Assembly (NCBI GenBank): GCA_029204225.1
Contig: CM055097.1
Coordinates: 54,119,592 to 54,183,591, forward strand
DNA: 64,000 bases
Origin: Diphasiastrum complanatum
Taxonomy: Eukaryota; Streptophyta; Lycopodiopsida; Lycopodiales; Lycopodiaceae
Direction of reading: 5' to 3'
Shown here: in pieces, positions 13,452 to 25,009 of the stretch
Numbering within the stretch: position 1 is the first letter of the stretch
How the letters are laid out: each line of letters begins with the position of its first letter
Translations under genes and position numbers: made by a program
Notes under the pieces: model-generated
Told to the model about the DNA's origin: nothing
The model's database searches: none
Seen by the model: only the letters and a program-made list of their open reading frames with translations

Positions 13452-16400
13452 GGGGTTGGGAAGTGGCGCATCAAGCTTGAGAGCGTTTTCTGAGGGACGT
13501 ACAGCTGCTCACCGGATATTTGAAGTTCTCGATCGTGTGCCACCTATTGATACTGATAGCGACGAGGGACAGGTTCTGCAAAAAGTGGAAGGAAGATTGC
13601 AACTGATAGATGTGGAGTTTTCATATCCTTCAAGAGCAGAAGAACTCGTTTTGAGAAGCCTTCATTTAGACATACCTGCTGGTGATCACATTTCATAACC
13701 CGACAAGTTTCCTGTTTTGAATATTGAGGAATCGATGACGTCCCTGCCATTATCTTGGGGTGACTTACTGAAATTTGCATTCTGGCTAGTCTCCTAAATT
13801 TTTGATCAAGATTTGTTGAATGCAGGTCAAAGAGTGGCTCTAGTTGGAAGCAGTGGGTGTGGAAAATCGACAGTTATAGCCCTACTTGAGCGCTTTTATG
13901 ATCCTCTTAAAGGATCTGTTCTTCTTGATGGGATAGACATCAAGGAGCTGCAGTTGAGGTGGTTTCGCAATCAAATGGGGTTGGTGAGTCAAGAGCCTGC
14001 ACTATTTGCGACTTCGATCAAAGAAAATATCTTATATGGAAAACAAGACGCTAGCATGGACGAGGTGGTTTATGCAGCAAAGTTGTCCAACTCACACGAC
14101 TTTATCCAAAAACTGCCACTGCAATATGACACTCTTGTATGTAAAGCTTGCCAATGCCTGATCCAGAGGCGGCAATAAAGTCTTTTTGAGTTTGACTTGC
14201 TCGCATCGTAGAGTTTCACATCAAATTGTTCATAGTGAATCGTGATCATCGCAATGATGTCACTGCCAGAAAATTCATCTAAGTTTCAGTTGGACCTGTT
14301 GAGATTCAATCCTTAAAAACATTGATGACATGCAGGTGGGCGAGCGGGGAGTTCAGATGTCAGGAGGCCAAAAGCAGCGCATTGCTATCGCAAGGGCTAT
14401 CATCAAGGACCCTAAGATCCTCCTCTTAGATGAAGCCACAAGCGCACTCGATTCTGAGTCAGAATCTATTGTTCAAAAAGCTCTTGACCGAGCCAGTGCG
14501 GGTCGTACGACTGTTATCATTGCTCACCGGCTCTCAACAATTCATAATGCTGACCTCATAGCTGTCATTCAACAAGGAACAATTATAGAGCTTGGGAATC
14601 ATGAAGAACTTCTGGCAAAAGGGAGTTCCGGAGCTTATTCATCTCTGGTTTCACTGCAGCAGACTGGTGCTGCAGCTGATCTTGATAAACCATCTTTGCA
14701 TGACATCGATGTGCAAGGGAGTTCCGGAGCTTATTCATCTCTGGTTTCACTGCAGCAGACTGGTGCTGCAGCTAATCTTGATAAACCATCTTTGCATGAC
14801 ATCGATGTGCAAGCACAAGATTTCGGAAGTATTCGGCTTCAAATGTCTGACAAAGAAAAACAAGCCAAACTTGAGTACTTAGCTGAGGATGTTTCAGCCT
14901 CCATCGTCATCTCTACCGACAGTGTTATAAAAGCACAAAAGGGTCCGAAGGATATTAAGCAGAAAAGGGAAGTTTCAAAAGTACCATCCTTTCGTCGTCT
15001 CTTGGCTTTGAATAGGCCTGAATGGAGACAGGGTCTCTTTGGTTTGATCGGAGCTATAGGGTTTGGATTTACACAACCATTCTATGGCTTCCTTCTCGGA
15101 AACATGGTGACCATTTTCTATGATCAAAATCATAATGACACAAATGTAAAAATAAAGTTCTACTCTTTTATCTTCCTCTTCCTGTGTCTGGCATGTTTTA
15201 TGGTCAACCTTGTTCAGCATTACAACTTTGCTGTAGTGGGTGAATACTTAACGAAACGAATACGTGAAAGAATGTTGGCTACGATTCTTCAATTTGAGAT
15301 TGGGTGGTTTGACCGCGATGAAAATCTTAGCGGGGCCATTTGCTCACGGTTGTCGTCTGATGCAAATATGGTAAGCATTGTGCAAGTCAGCATCGTTACT
15401 AATTTGTCTCAGTCCTATACTTCTGCTGGAAAACAGATCATTCACCATTGCTTCGATCTTTTACGGAAGCAGTGAAAATTAAACATTTTCAAGCAATGAA
15501 TAGTACATTTCTATTATGACTGATCCGTTCTATCAATCGCTGTTCATTTTTTGTCGAAGTTTTCGTTTGATCTTTCTGTGTGGCTTTTGGAGGCTTTGTC
15601 AGATGCATACGGGCTAATCCATAAGTTTCCTTTGTTTGCAGATTAGAACTTTCATTGGGGATCGAATTGCATTACTTGCACAAACTTGTAGTGCAGTCAT
15701 TGTAAGCATTGTTTTAGGGGCCATAGCATCGTGGAGATTGGCATTGGTGATGTTAGGGGTGCAACCTCTGATCATAACAAGCTACTACGCCAGGAAGGTC
15801 ATTTCACAAGGCTCTGCCGGAAACGTTGCAAAGGCACAACAAGATGCAAGTCAAGTGGCTGGTGAGGCTGTATCACAGCATCGAACCATCACTGCATTTT
15901 GTTCTCAAGACAGAGTGCTTGAGATTTTCCAATCAAAGCTTAGGAGTGCATCAAAACAAACCCAGAAACGCGCTCAAATTGCTGGTCTAGGCTTTGGTAT
16001 TGCTCAGTTTTGCCTGTTCTCCTCATGGAGTTTATCCTTTTGGTATGCTAGTGTCCTAGTCAAGAATGGAAAAGCAACGATCGGGGGTGTCTTTGAAGCA
16101 TTTTTTATCCTCGTAGGTACAGGGCGAGTTATTGCAGATGCTGGAACTATGAGTCCGGACATGGTGAAGGGCACTGCAGCTTTGGCATCTGTTTTTGATA
16201 TTCTGAACAGGAGAACTGAAATGGATGCTGACGACAACAATGCTGAGGTGCCAGGAGAGCTTGAAGGATTTCTGCAACTTATGAAAGTGAGCTTCGCTTA
16301 CCCTTCCCGTCCAGATGTGATGGTTTTCCGGAATCTCTCATTTGAAGTGCAAACCGGGCAATCATTTGCCCTTGTTGGGCAGAGTGGATCAGGAAAATCA

Positions 16401-17541
16401 TCAATCATAGGCCTAATTGAACGATTCTATGATCCAATTGCTGGCAAGGTAATGATCGATGGCAAAGACATCAAAAACCTTCACCTTAGATCCTTGCGTC
16501 ATCAAATTGGATTGGTAAGTCAGGAGTCTACCCTATTTGGAAGAAGCATACGAGAAAACATTGCTTATGGCAAGGATGATGCCACAGAAGAAGAGATTAT
16601 TGCAGCAGCCCGAGCTGCCAATGCACACGATTTTATAAGGTGGGAATATAGGCCATGTTTTTACCTGTAAATATCGTGCTGAAACTGACTCAAAGGATAA
16701 TTACCATGGCATGTCTCGGATGTATGATTCTCTGTTTGTAGTTTAACAGCTTCCATTGAGTCTTACTTATTCTTCATCTCCATATTTGCAACTTTTGCGG
16801 AATCAAATTTCAGATAGATATCTAATGGGTTGATGTCTTTAGACTTTCATGATCAGGAAGTATGGTAAGTTTATGCCAATTGCATAAAGTGAGGAAAATT
16901 CTCCATCATTAAACTTTCTCACTGGATTAGATAATATCCATTAGTGGTTCCGAATAAGGATTTAGTGCAGTGATGCACCCCCTCTTCATACTAAACTCAT
17001 TTCTTTGTTCTCTTCCTAAGGACTGATTATGTTTTATTTCCCTTTGATGCTACCGTTCAAACAAGGTTATGAAAATCAAGAGATAGATCCTGGATCCTGC
17101 ACTGAACTTTATGCAGCTGATTTTAACCAATGTCATACTAATTCATGATTGGGCTTCGTGTGCAGCTCATTGCCAAATGGTTACTTAACACAAGCTGGGG
17201 AATGGGGACTTCACCTGTCTGGCGGTCAAAAGCAAAGAATTTGTATAGCTCGGGCGATCCTGAAAACCCCAGCAATTCTGCTGCTGGATGAAGCCACAAG
17301 TGCACTGGATTCCCAATCAGAGCGTATTGTCCAGGATACTCTGAACCAGATTATGGTAGGGAGAACTACCATTCTGGTTGCCCACAGACTGTCTACAGTT
17401 CAAAATGCAGACATGATAGCAGTGCTGCAGGATGGTGCTATAGTAGAACAAGGCACCCACAAAGAGCTCTATGCCAAAGGAGGAGGAGGGGCTTATTTCT
17501 CTCTCCTCAACTTGCATGAGGAACCTCCTTCCACCAACTAA
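13452..17541 (+). CDS. ABCB-type (MDR/P-glycoprotein) transporter, N-terminus missing
   Basis: Full-size ABCB exporters pump lipophilic compounds across the plasma membrane using ATP. Five exons splice in frame: 13452-13681, 13826-14136, 14336-15370, 15642-16639 and 17166-17541 (stop TAA), all with GT-AG introns of 144, 199, 271 and 526 bp, giving 982 residues. Order: end of TMD1; NBD1 with Walker [10 protein letters not shown] (near residue 84), signature MSGGQKQR (188), Walker B ILLLDEAT (208) and AHRLST (243); linker; TMD2 (helices from near residue 410 to 720); NBD2 with GQSGSGKSS (near 770), [16 protein letters not shown] and AHRLST. Family members are about 1,230-1,280 residues. The missing 250-300 residues are TMD1, whose exons do not occur upstream in this window. 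All catalytic motifs are intact. It is either a truncated copy or a gene with a first part more than 13 kb away. It most resembles the plant ABCB15-like group (LVSLQQTG after NBD1). Confidence 0.9.
14621..14812 (+). repeat. 96-bp in-frame tandem duplication in the ABCB linker
   Basis: Unit 14621-14716 is repeated at 14717-14812 with a single G-to-A change (Asp to Asn). It duplicates 32 residues (starting [16 protein letters not shown]) just after NBD1, lengthening the NBD1-TMD2 linker without breaking the frame. Confidence 0.97.
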
Positions 17542-17915
17542 AAGAGTTGAACAAGCTTTGGTTCAATGGAGTTAATTAATTGTCTTGTCTGTGAATATTT
17601 GTCAGCTCCAGTCTTTCTTCGTTGAACAATGGAGATTGCATTTGGAAACCCTCATTGTCTCCTTTCATATTCAGCCCTAATTTCTACTTGGAATTAATTT
17701 TAACGCCCTGAAAATATGAAGCCCTTAAGCTTAATAATGTTCACTCCTATGAATATTAGTGAAATTTTGGCTTGTTCTCTCATCTGTTGCTATCATGGCT
17801 CAACCTGTCATGGCTCAACGAGAGGACTTGCAAATAATTTTCATAAAATGCCTCAGGAGTACATTATTTAGTCTACAATAGCAATGCATACAATTGGAGC
17901 AATCTATGCAATCAT

Positions 17916-17918
<3 letters not shown>

Positions 17919-17971
<53 letters not shown>
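17919..17971. repeat. (CT)26 microsatellite
   Basis: 53 bp of CT repeat, 380 bp downstream of the ABCB stop codon. Confidence 0.97.
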
Positions 17972-17974
<3 letters not shown>

Positions 17975-18987
17975 GCTTGAACAACTCCTTTGGCTTAAAC
18001 CTTCCTCTGAACCAATTGAATCGCTTCATCCTGACATGAATATGATGTAGATATGGAAGTGGATGCAAACACAATTATCCATAACTTGTCTTGTAGATGT
18101 AGTAGCTTGTGTCATTAGTATCGTAGTGACTAAGAGCTTATACAACTCTCCTAATCTTGTCACTTTGCCAAAGGATAATCATTATTTTTTACATGCATCC
18201 ATGACTATCAAATTCCACCAATATATCCCAGCAAACTATTTTGCCACATCAAAATTAATTCCTAGTGATCCCATGCACATTAAAGAAATCCTTGATAATT
18301 TTTCTTTGACATGATAAACGCGAAATCTTTTGAAATGAGAAGTGGTGGAAGACCCTTTTTTTTATGACTTTAAGATTTTTTAAAATTCTCATAAATTTTG
18401 AAACTTCAAATAGAACAAAAAGAAATGATTTGTAAAATGTTACATTTTGCAAAAATTTAAAATTTTGACTAAGTGATGCAAGATACTTTTAAGATTTTAG
18501 GTTCATCTTTTTAAAATAATATAAACATTAGTTGTTATCAATTTGTTATTTTGAAAAATAACTGTTAAATTAAATGAATTCAAAAAACATTTTAATGTTT
18601 GATTTTTTTTTTTAATGCAATATATAATATCTTGATGTGATTTTAAAAGCTTGCTAAAAATTTTATCTTAATATTTTGGCATGTAAAAAAATGATTCAAG
18701 TGCAAAATTAAAAAACATTTGTCTAAGTAATATGAATAATTGGTAAGTTATTAAAAAACATGAATCAAGTGCAAAATTAAAAATATTTGTCTTACTAAAC
18801 AATATGAATAATTAATAAACTTAAATAACACAAAGACGTTTAAAAATCAACAAAATTCAGAAATAACCATCCTTAGTAAAATTACTCATCCTTTTTTAAA
18901 AGATAAAAATATTCAATAAACAAGAAATTGTGAGAAATATTTGTATATTGTAGTAAAAAAATTTCGACCAAATCATTTAGGTCAGGA
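17972..18987. other. AT-rich spacer downstream of ABCB
   Basis: No gene. Very AT-rich from about 18300, with a loosely repeated phrase (AATCAAGTGCAAAATTAAAAA near 18690 and 18760). It may include the 3' untranslated region and terminator of the transporter just after 17541. Confidence 0.5.
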
Positions 18988-19384
18988 CTAGTAGCCCTTC
19001 CAGGATTTGAATCTACTTGAGCAATAGACTGGTCCCGTGTAATGACTTGGTACAACATTACAAGATTGTTCAACCACCTCTGCTAGATCACCTTCGTCAC
19101 CTACAATGCCACTAGCAGATGGTTGCGGCTCTTTGCAAAGTGGAGCAACACTATCTTCGGCGGGGCCTAATTTACCCACTTCTTGAAACTCGTCCGATAA
19201 AACTAAAACTCCCATTAATCTCATTTTCATAAAACTTACTAAACTCTCATCTTGCTCTACAGCAGCCACATGTCTGCCTTTTTGGACAACACATGCACTG
19301 GTTGTCCCGCTACCACTAAATAAATCCAAAATCCAGTCACCTGGATGAGAAAACATCTCTATCCAATCACCTCTTGCCATCGTT
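18988..19384 (-). pseudogene. DNA-methyltransferase-like fragment captured next to copia sequence
   Basis: A minus-strand frame of 130 codons. Its start reads PGDWILDLFSGSGTTSACVV (residues 13-32; 19285-19344 or so), followed by a GR..AAVEQDESL segment. This matches the S-adenosylmethionine-binding motif I and following acidic residue of the N4/N6 DNA methylase class, in which a D.F.GSGTT motif lies near the C-terminus. The catalytic (D/N/S)PP(Y/W) motif is not seen, so activity is not expected. The remaining 70 residues are acidic and unrecognised. Immediately upstream, in a different frame, are about 250 bp shared with another locus (near 24115-24365), then copia pol. The sequence is therefore likely a host or foreign gene piece carried by a copia element. 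The methylase assignment rests on one motif block. Confidence 0.6.
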
Positions 19385-20047
19385 GAAGTAATTTGGAAAC
19401 ATATCTAAGCCACCAATGACAAGAAATATGTCCATACAATAGGCATCATCCAAAGCTAGAACTGCCTTACATGAATTTTGAGATGTAAAAATCTCAATAA
19501 AGCAAGATGGTACATCAAGTAATGAAAGAGAAGCATGAGAGAATATGTTGAAGTGAATATCACTTGAAACTTGCGCCTCTTTACCAAAAAAAATGAGCCA
19601 TAAAGACTCAGCCATCCATCTTGAAGATCCCCTTGAAATCACATGTTGAGGAGGCTCCTCCTCAAACCTCGACCCCTTCACATCTTGATAGTCTTCAATA
19701 GATATGATTTGAGATGCATCTTGAGATGCCTTGATCTCGGCCCATTCCAAGGTTGAATGTAGATCTCATAAAATATGGCATCTTTAATCTCAGTCACTTT
19801 TGAAATAGAGAGTATAAAGGCTTTATAGGCCTCCTTGGTGGATAAGCATCCAACAATGATCCATGAGCTTGGATCATCCTTCCTCCTTGTTTCCAAGGGA
19901 ATATGTGCAAAGCAAGAGCCTCCAAAGACACTAAGGCAATCAACCTTAGGCTTCTTGAATTATACTTCATATGGTGTATTTCTTCCAAGAGGTCCATCAC
20001 TCCTCAAAGCTTTGATCTTCAATGAGAATTCCATCTCAACATATTGA
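19385..20047 (-). pseudogene. Copia integrase tail/linker joined to captured non-pol sequence
   Basis: From 20047 downward: the C-terminal integrase region (KKPKVD, FAHIPLETRRKDDPSSW), with frameshifts near 19950 and 19750, then the linker (AEIKASQDASQ, near 19730). At about 19633 the pol sequence should continue toward RT. Instead it switches after SSR to an unrelated hydrophobic stretch (LLDVPSCFIEIF, AVLALDDAYCMDIFLVIGG) that runs to about 19385 and abuts the methylase-like frame. The same switch at the same pol position, with the same foreign sequence, occurs at 24365. Confidence 0.7.
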
Positions 20048-20940
20048 TGAGAATTAAATAAGAGAAAATCGAAAAACAGTCGCGACAACCACGATCCTCT
20101 TGCGACTCAGATGGAGTTCAGATGCGATCGCTGGGCACTGCCTACTGAGTCACTCCTACAGTCCTCCAGAATGTAGTCAGGCACTGCTGATCTACGTTTA
20201 TAAAATTAATGCAGCATTCAACATAGTTTCAACCAAGGTGTGGAACTAAAAATGAACAAAAAAACTTAGACACACGAATAATAGCAGACACATTTGCATT
20301 CGAGATCAGACACAACAAGAAAATCATCTATATTGATCTTTCTCTGATTCTTCAAGCACTGCATGTAAATCCATGTCGTGCGTTGGCGTGGGAGAAACAC
20401 GATTCTCTTACGAGTGATCGTCTCGCTTTACTAGTGGACAGTTGGATCTACAAATCCTAGACATAATTGTCTTTGCACATAGGCGGACATGTATTCTGTA
20501 ATTTCGTCTTGATTGCTTACTAGCATCAGACTACTTCATTACACTGTATGTGTATATTATCATCTCGTGTCAAGTATTATCCAGCAAGTATATAGTCCCT
20601 CTATGTAACCTTTAGATTAGAGTGATTAAACATCTACAACTAATTAGGAAATTACAAGAGTGGCAGATTAGCCACAACCTAAAGTGTATCTGTTGATGTC
20701 ATGCCATCAGATCAGATATCTATACTTCTTGGTACTTGCATGATCTCGCTGGTACTCTTTGGAGCATGAGGGCATAAAAGGTTTCGCGACATTGGTTTTG
20801 TTGGTCTCGTGTCAGACCGCAAAAGATTCTTGTTCGTGAATCTTTCGTGTTTGCGAACCGTTTGTGTTCGTCTCCTTTGACTTTCGTGTTCACGAACCGT
20901 TCGTTGTTTTCATCTGCACTATACTTGACTTTGAAAATCC
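20048..20940. other. Retroelement flank, no gene
   Basis: No coding sequence. The segment near 20790-20900 (TGTTCGTGAATC, TTCGTGTTTGCGAACCG, GTCTCGTGTCAGACCGC) recurs at 22445-22560 and, more weakly, near 41030-41180. It is probably non-coding end sequence of a copia family. Confidence 0.45.
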
Positions 20941-21260
20941 ATTTGCAATCAACACATTTCTACTAGCAGGTAATTCGACAACTGTCCATGTCTAGTTCTT
21001 GATAAGAGATGAATACTCTTTATCCATAGCTTCTTTCCAGAGATCAGAATCAAGTTGATTGAGTGCCTCTTCGACATACGTCGGTTCCTGAACAAGATAG
21101 GCTGCAAACTTGTCGATATACCGGTTGGGTGGTCTGCTGGTTCTTGAAAATCTTCTGGATAATAGAGGAAGTTGATCGTTTCTATCATACTATAGTTGTT
21201 GAACTGCAACATCATCACTTCTGACCCGTCTTCGTCTCCTCTAACCTTTGTGTTTCTGGA
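20941..21260 (-). pseudogene. Copia linker/RT-start fragment
   Basis: Minus-strand translation gives PTYVEEALNQLDSDLWKEAM and DKEYSSLIKN, an in-frame TAG, then TWTVVELPASR: the segment just before copia RT. It closely resembles the family B element at 51200-51330. It lies downstream of an RNase H end, so it is a separate piece joined end to end. Confidence 0.8.
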
Positions 21261-21282
21261 TCTTTTGTCTTTGTGTTTCGTG

Positions 21283-22440
21283 TCAGGCGGAGGGCTGAAA
21301 GCTAGCAAGGCTTTGTAATTAGAAATATTTTGTTTTTCCAGCTCCCTCTCAAAGCATAATAGCTTTACGATCCTGAGATTGCTCCTCTGTCTCTCAAAGA
21401 TTCCTTTGTCCAGGGCTTTGGTGAATATGTCAACAACCATGTCTTTTGTTTCGATGAAGGTGGTCTACATCATCTTCTTTTCAATCAGATCCCTGATCAA
21501 GTGATACTTGATCGCAATGTCCAGGATCTGCCTTAGCCAGATTATCTCATTGGCCATCTTCGCTGCTGCAACATACTTTGCTTCGCAAGATGACTGGACT
21601 ACAACGGTCTGCTTCTTGCTGACCTAGAGAACTGCTACTCCTGATGCGATGGTGCACCCTCTTGAGACGCTTTTACATTCGTCCTTGAGAGATGCCTAGC
21701 TAGCATCACTGTAGGAAAGTATCCTGAAACCTGCACCACGACAATAACACAGCCCATAATCCCTCATTAATTGAAGATATTTCAAAATTCGTTTCACAAT
21801 CTTCCAATGTATGGAGCCTGGATTTGTGTAGAATTGGCTCATCTTGAATACTACATAAGCAATATCAGGACGTGTGTTGTCTGCAAGGTACATCAGTGAT
21901 CCTATCAGCTTCCTGTAAGGTGTGAGCTGTATCGTCTTTGGACAGTCATTGTTTGTCAGCACCGTCTCTGCGAGCATTAGAGTGTTCGCTGCTTTGTAGT
22001 TCAACATCCCAAAGTCCTCTAGGATCTTCTAGGTGTATCTGGACTGGTGAAGGTATAACTTACCTCCCTTGTAGTCCCTTTCAATTTGTAAGCCTAGGTA
22101 ACAGCTGGCTTCTCCCAGATCCACGATCTCGAAGTGTTTCGAGATATCTATCTTCACTTCAGCGATCAGCTATTCACTCCTGCAAAGTATCAGAGTGTCG
22201 TCCACATATACAACCACAATGATAATCTGCCCATCTGTAACTCTGACATATACATTGGAATCAGCCAACAGAGGCTTGAATCCTAATGATTTCAGGGCTT
22301 TATCTTTCTTCTTGTACTATTGTTGGACTGATTGTTTCAGACCGTAGATGCTTCTATGCATTCTGCATGCATAGTCAAGAAGTGAATTCGCGACATATCC
22401 TGGGGGTTGATCCATATAGACCTTTTCGTCTAGTTTGCCA
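21283..22440 (-). pseudogene. Copia RT-RNase H fragment
   Basis: Starts at about 22440 with the RT region, including the YVDDTLIL catalytic motif near 22200, then LTPYRKLIGSLMYL and NTRPDIAYVV (near 21890), and RNase H ending in DIFTKALDKGIFERQRSNLR (near 21380). An in-frame stop follows YVDDTLILCRSE, and part of RNase H (the segment containing the FHSRTKH-type motif) is deleted near 21510. The tail after RNase H (SNYKALLAFSPPPDTKH) recurs at 22540-22600. Confidence 0.85.
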
Positions 22441-22830
22441 TGCAAGAAAACTATGTTGGTTTCGTTGGTCTTGTGTCAGACCACAAAAGATTCTCGTTCG
22501 TGAATATTTCATATTCGCGAACCTGTTCGTCTTCATGTTTCGTGTCAGACGGAGGGCTGAAGGCTAGCAAGGATTTGTAGTTAGAAACATTTTGTTTCTT
22601 CACATATGCTTTGAATAATAGGAAATAATCATGCACCATAAATCTTGAAGAGAGAAGATATAAACATGTGCATCTTGTGTGATCATCCTCCTTTGAAAGC
22701 TTGGATACATAAGCAACATCAAGAGATTTTGCACTCTCTCTTGGATCCAATTTGAAAGAAAGAATTTGCTAGAAACTCCTACCAAAACAAAGGATAGTTC
22801 TCCATTCCACATTGCTTCAAACATAGTTTA
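22441..22830 (-). pseudogene. Mosaic copia fragment
   Basis: A 99-codon frame (22451-22750) joins two unrelated copia parts. The N-terminal part (DPRESAKSLDVAYVSKLSKE, DDHTRCTCLYLL) matches the integrase-domain remnant at 24740-24900. The C-terminal part (SNYKSLLAFSPPSDTKHEDE) matches the post-RNase H tail at 21283-21330. A template switch or recombination between families is the likely origin. Confidence 0.75.
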
Positions 22831-23094
22831 AAATTCGATATAAGTAAATGGAAATTTACCATCAAATTTAGTAATGGTTCACTATGGAAAATGATTATGG
22901 AAAAGTAAAAGAGGGAACCAACATGAAAATGAAAACTCGGATGAGTTTTGAGTCATTTTCAAGAGATTGAATCTAGAAGTTTTGAACCTTTTTGGGATTT
23001 AAGCATATGACGTTTGGATTGAGTTTGTAATTGTCTTTTTCTAATTTTACTTTCATTGTTGATGCTTTGAAATCAAGCCCTTGAATCAAGATTG

Positions 23095-23363
23095 TGTTGA
23101 TTTCACACGTGTGGACTGTCCACAACATGTACTTGTGATCTCCTAAGGTGTGTAGATGCACCAAGATCAAGACTAGATTGAGATTCAAGATCTATCTTTG
23201 ATTCTATTGCAAAAACACACTACTACATGCATTCAATCACTTCCAACTCTCAATCACACGTGTGGGAAGTGTTCCAAACATAATCGAAGTACCAAATTTG
23301 ACCCTATCAACATCCTACACCTAGATGCTTGATACAAAAAACATAAGACCCCTATATCTAACA
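23095..23363 (-). repeat. 3' LTR, family A copy 1 (internally deleted)
   Basis: 269 bp. Both LTR ends match 33829-34539 but the middle about 440 bp are missing, the break being near 23290 (AAGTACCAAATTTGACC). Confidence 0.9.
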
Positions 23364-23807
23364 TTTTCAATTTAATTCACAATTCTCCACGCATGGGAAC
23401 ATCCTCCACACATGTGAGATTCACTTACAAACTTCTTTCATAAAAATACCAAGCTAGATTTTTGCCAATTTCTCACACTCCTCAAAAAATAGCTTGGAAA
23501 GGTACTAGTTCACTTGAGAAGTTTGTAGATCTTTTTGAGTGGTTCCTTTGGTATGCATAAGAAGTGAAGATCAGCCAAGGGATCCATCATAGCAGCACAC
23601 TCACCATATCCATGATAAGATCTCTTTGGTAGAGATCTCTTGCCAATGCCTTTGAAGAGTGCTCCACCAATATGCCACTATGATCATGGGCTTCCTCCAT
23701 GCTTGATGATGATCGTTGCTTTGAAAGTTCCACTTGCATGATGGATGCACCATAAATAGAGAAATCTGAGGCTTCCAAGCCTCATAAGGATCATGGAGAT
23801 CAAGATC

Positions 23808-24962
23808 CTAAGATGTGAAACAATGATGATTATCAAGATTATGCTTTCTAGCTTGACTAGTACACATACAATGAACTATATCCATGATGGATCTAATCTT
23901 GATATCAAAGACTATCTTGATCTTTTTTAGGCTAGTTACTCTCTCAAGGATGTAAGTGTCCACTTTGGATGCTTCACTTAATCTCAAGAGGAGTTTACAA
24001 TTTGCCTCAAAACATGTGAAAACATGATTTTCAAAAAAGCGAGTACCAAGCTCAATCTTGTTCTTACTAGAACCAAGAGCATACTTTTGACAATACAATA
24101 TCTTGCTTTCAAAAAGTATTGGAAACATATCTAAGTCGATAATGACAAGAAACATGTCCATATCATAAGCATCATACAAAACTAGTATAGCTTTTCTTGA
24201 ACTTTGAGATCCAAAAAATTCAATGAAGCAAGATAGCATATCAAGCAAAGGAAGAGAAGCATATATGAATGTGTTGTAGTAGATACAACATGAAAGATGC
24301 CCCTTTTTGCCATGTAAGGTGAGCCATAAAGATTTGGCCATGCATCTTGAAGATCTTCTTGAAATCATATGAGGAAGAAACTCCTCCTCACACCTTGGCC
24401 CCATCATAACTTGAATACCTTCAAAAAAGATAACTTGTGATGCTTCTTGAGAAGCCTTGATCTCGGCCACTTCCAAGATTGAATCTTCATGCAATATGAC
24501 ATCTCTATTCACGATCACATTTGAATTAGAGAGTGTAAAGACACTAAAAGCCTCCTTGATGGATGAGTATCCAATCATGATCCATGAGCTTGAATCATTC
24601 TTCCTCATTTCCAAGGGAATATGTGCAAAGCAAACACTACCAAGTTCACTAAGGTGATCAACCTTAGGCTTCATATTGAATAAAACTTCATATAGTGCTA
24701 TTCCTTCAAGAGCTCCAATACTCCTCAAAACTTTGATCTTCAATGAGAATTGCTTCTCAACATATGCTTTGAGTAATAAGGAATAATCATACACCATAAT
24801 ACTTGAAGAGAGAATATATGTGCATCTTGTGTGGTCATCCTCCTTTGAAATATTGGACATATAAGAAACATCAAGAGAGTTTGCACTCTCACTTGGATCC
24901 AATTTGTAGATGCCTTCAAATCTTGATCCATATGAAAGGATCATACCATCCTTCTTGATCAC
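23808..24962 (-). pseudogene. Chimeric copia pol frame with captured sequence in place of RT/RNase H
   Basis: An open frame of 384 codons. Residues 1-50 are the end of protease/pre-integrase (SRFEGIYKLDPSESANSLDV). A deletion removes most of integrase. Residues about 75-195 are the integrase C-terminus and linker (KPKVDHLSELGSVCFAHIPL, AEIKASQEASQ). After RRSSR (about 24365) the sequence departs from copia. Residues about 200-285 match the captured stretch at 19385-19633 (CFIEFFGSQSSRKAILVL, DMDMFLVIIDLDMFP). The last 100 residues (FENHVFTCFEANCKLLLRL) are unrecognised and differ from the methylase-like continuation at 19 kb. RT and RNase H are absent. Confidence 0.75.
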
Positions 24963-25009
24963 ACAATTGAAATTGACATCAAAGCCACTATCAAGAAGTT
25001 GGCCACCAC

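Noticed and set aside
15975-16277. Minus-strand frames within ABCB
   Set aside because: They overlap conserved transporter exons and have no family features.
18988-19384. Bacterial contamination as the source of the methylase motif
   Set aside because: It is embedded in AT-rich plant repeat DNA next to copia pol, and its left neighbour is shared with a second copia locus in the same window.
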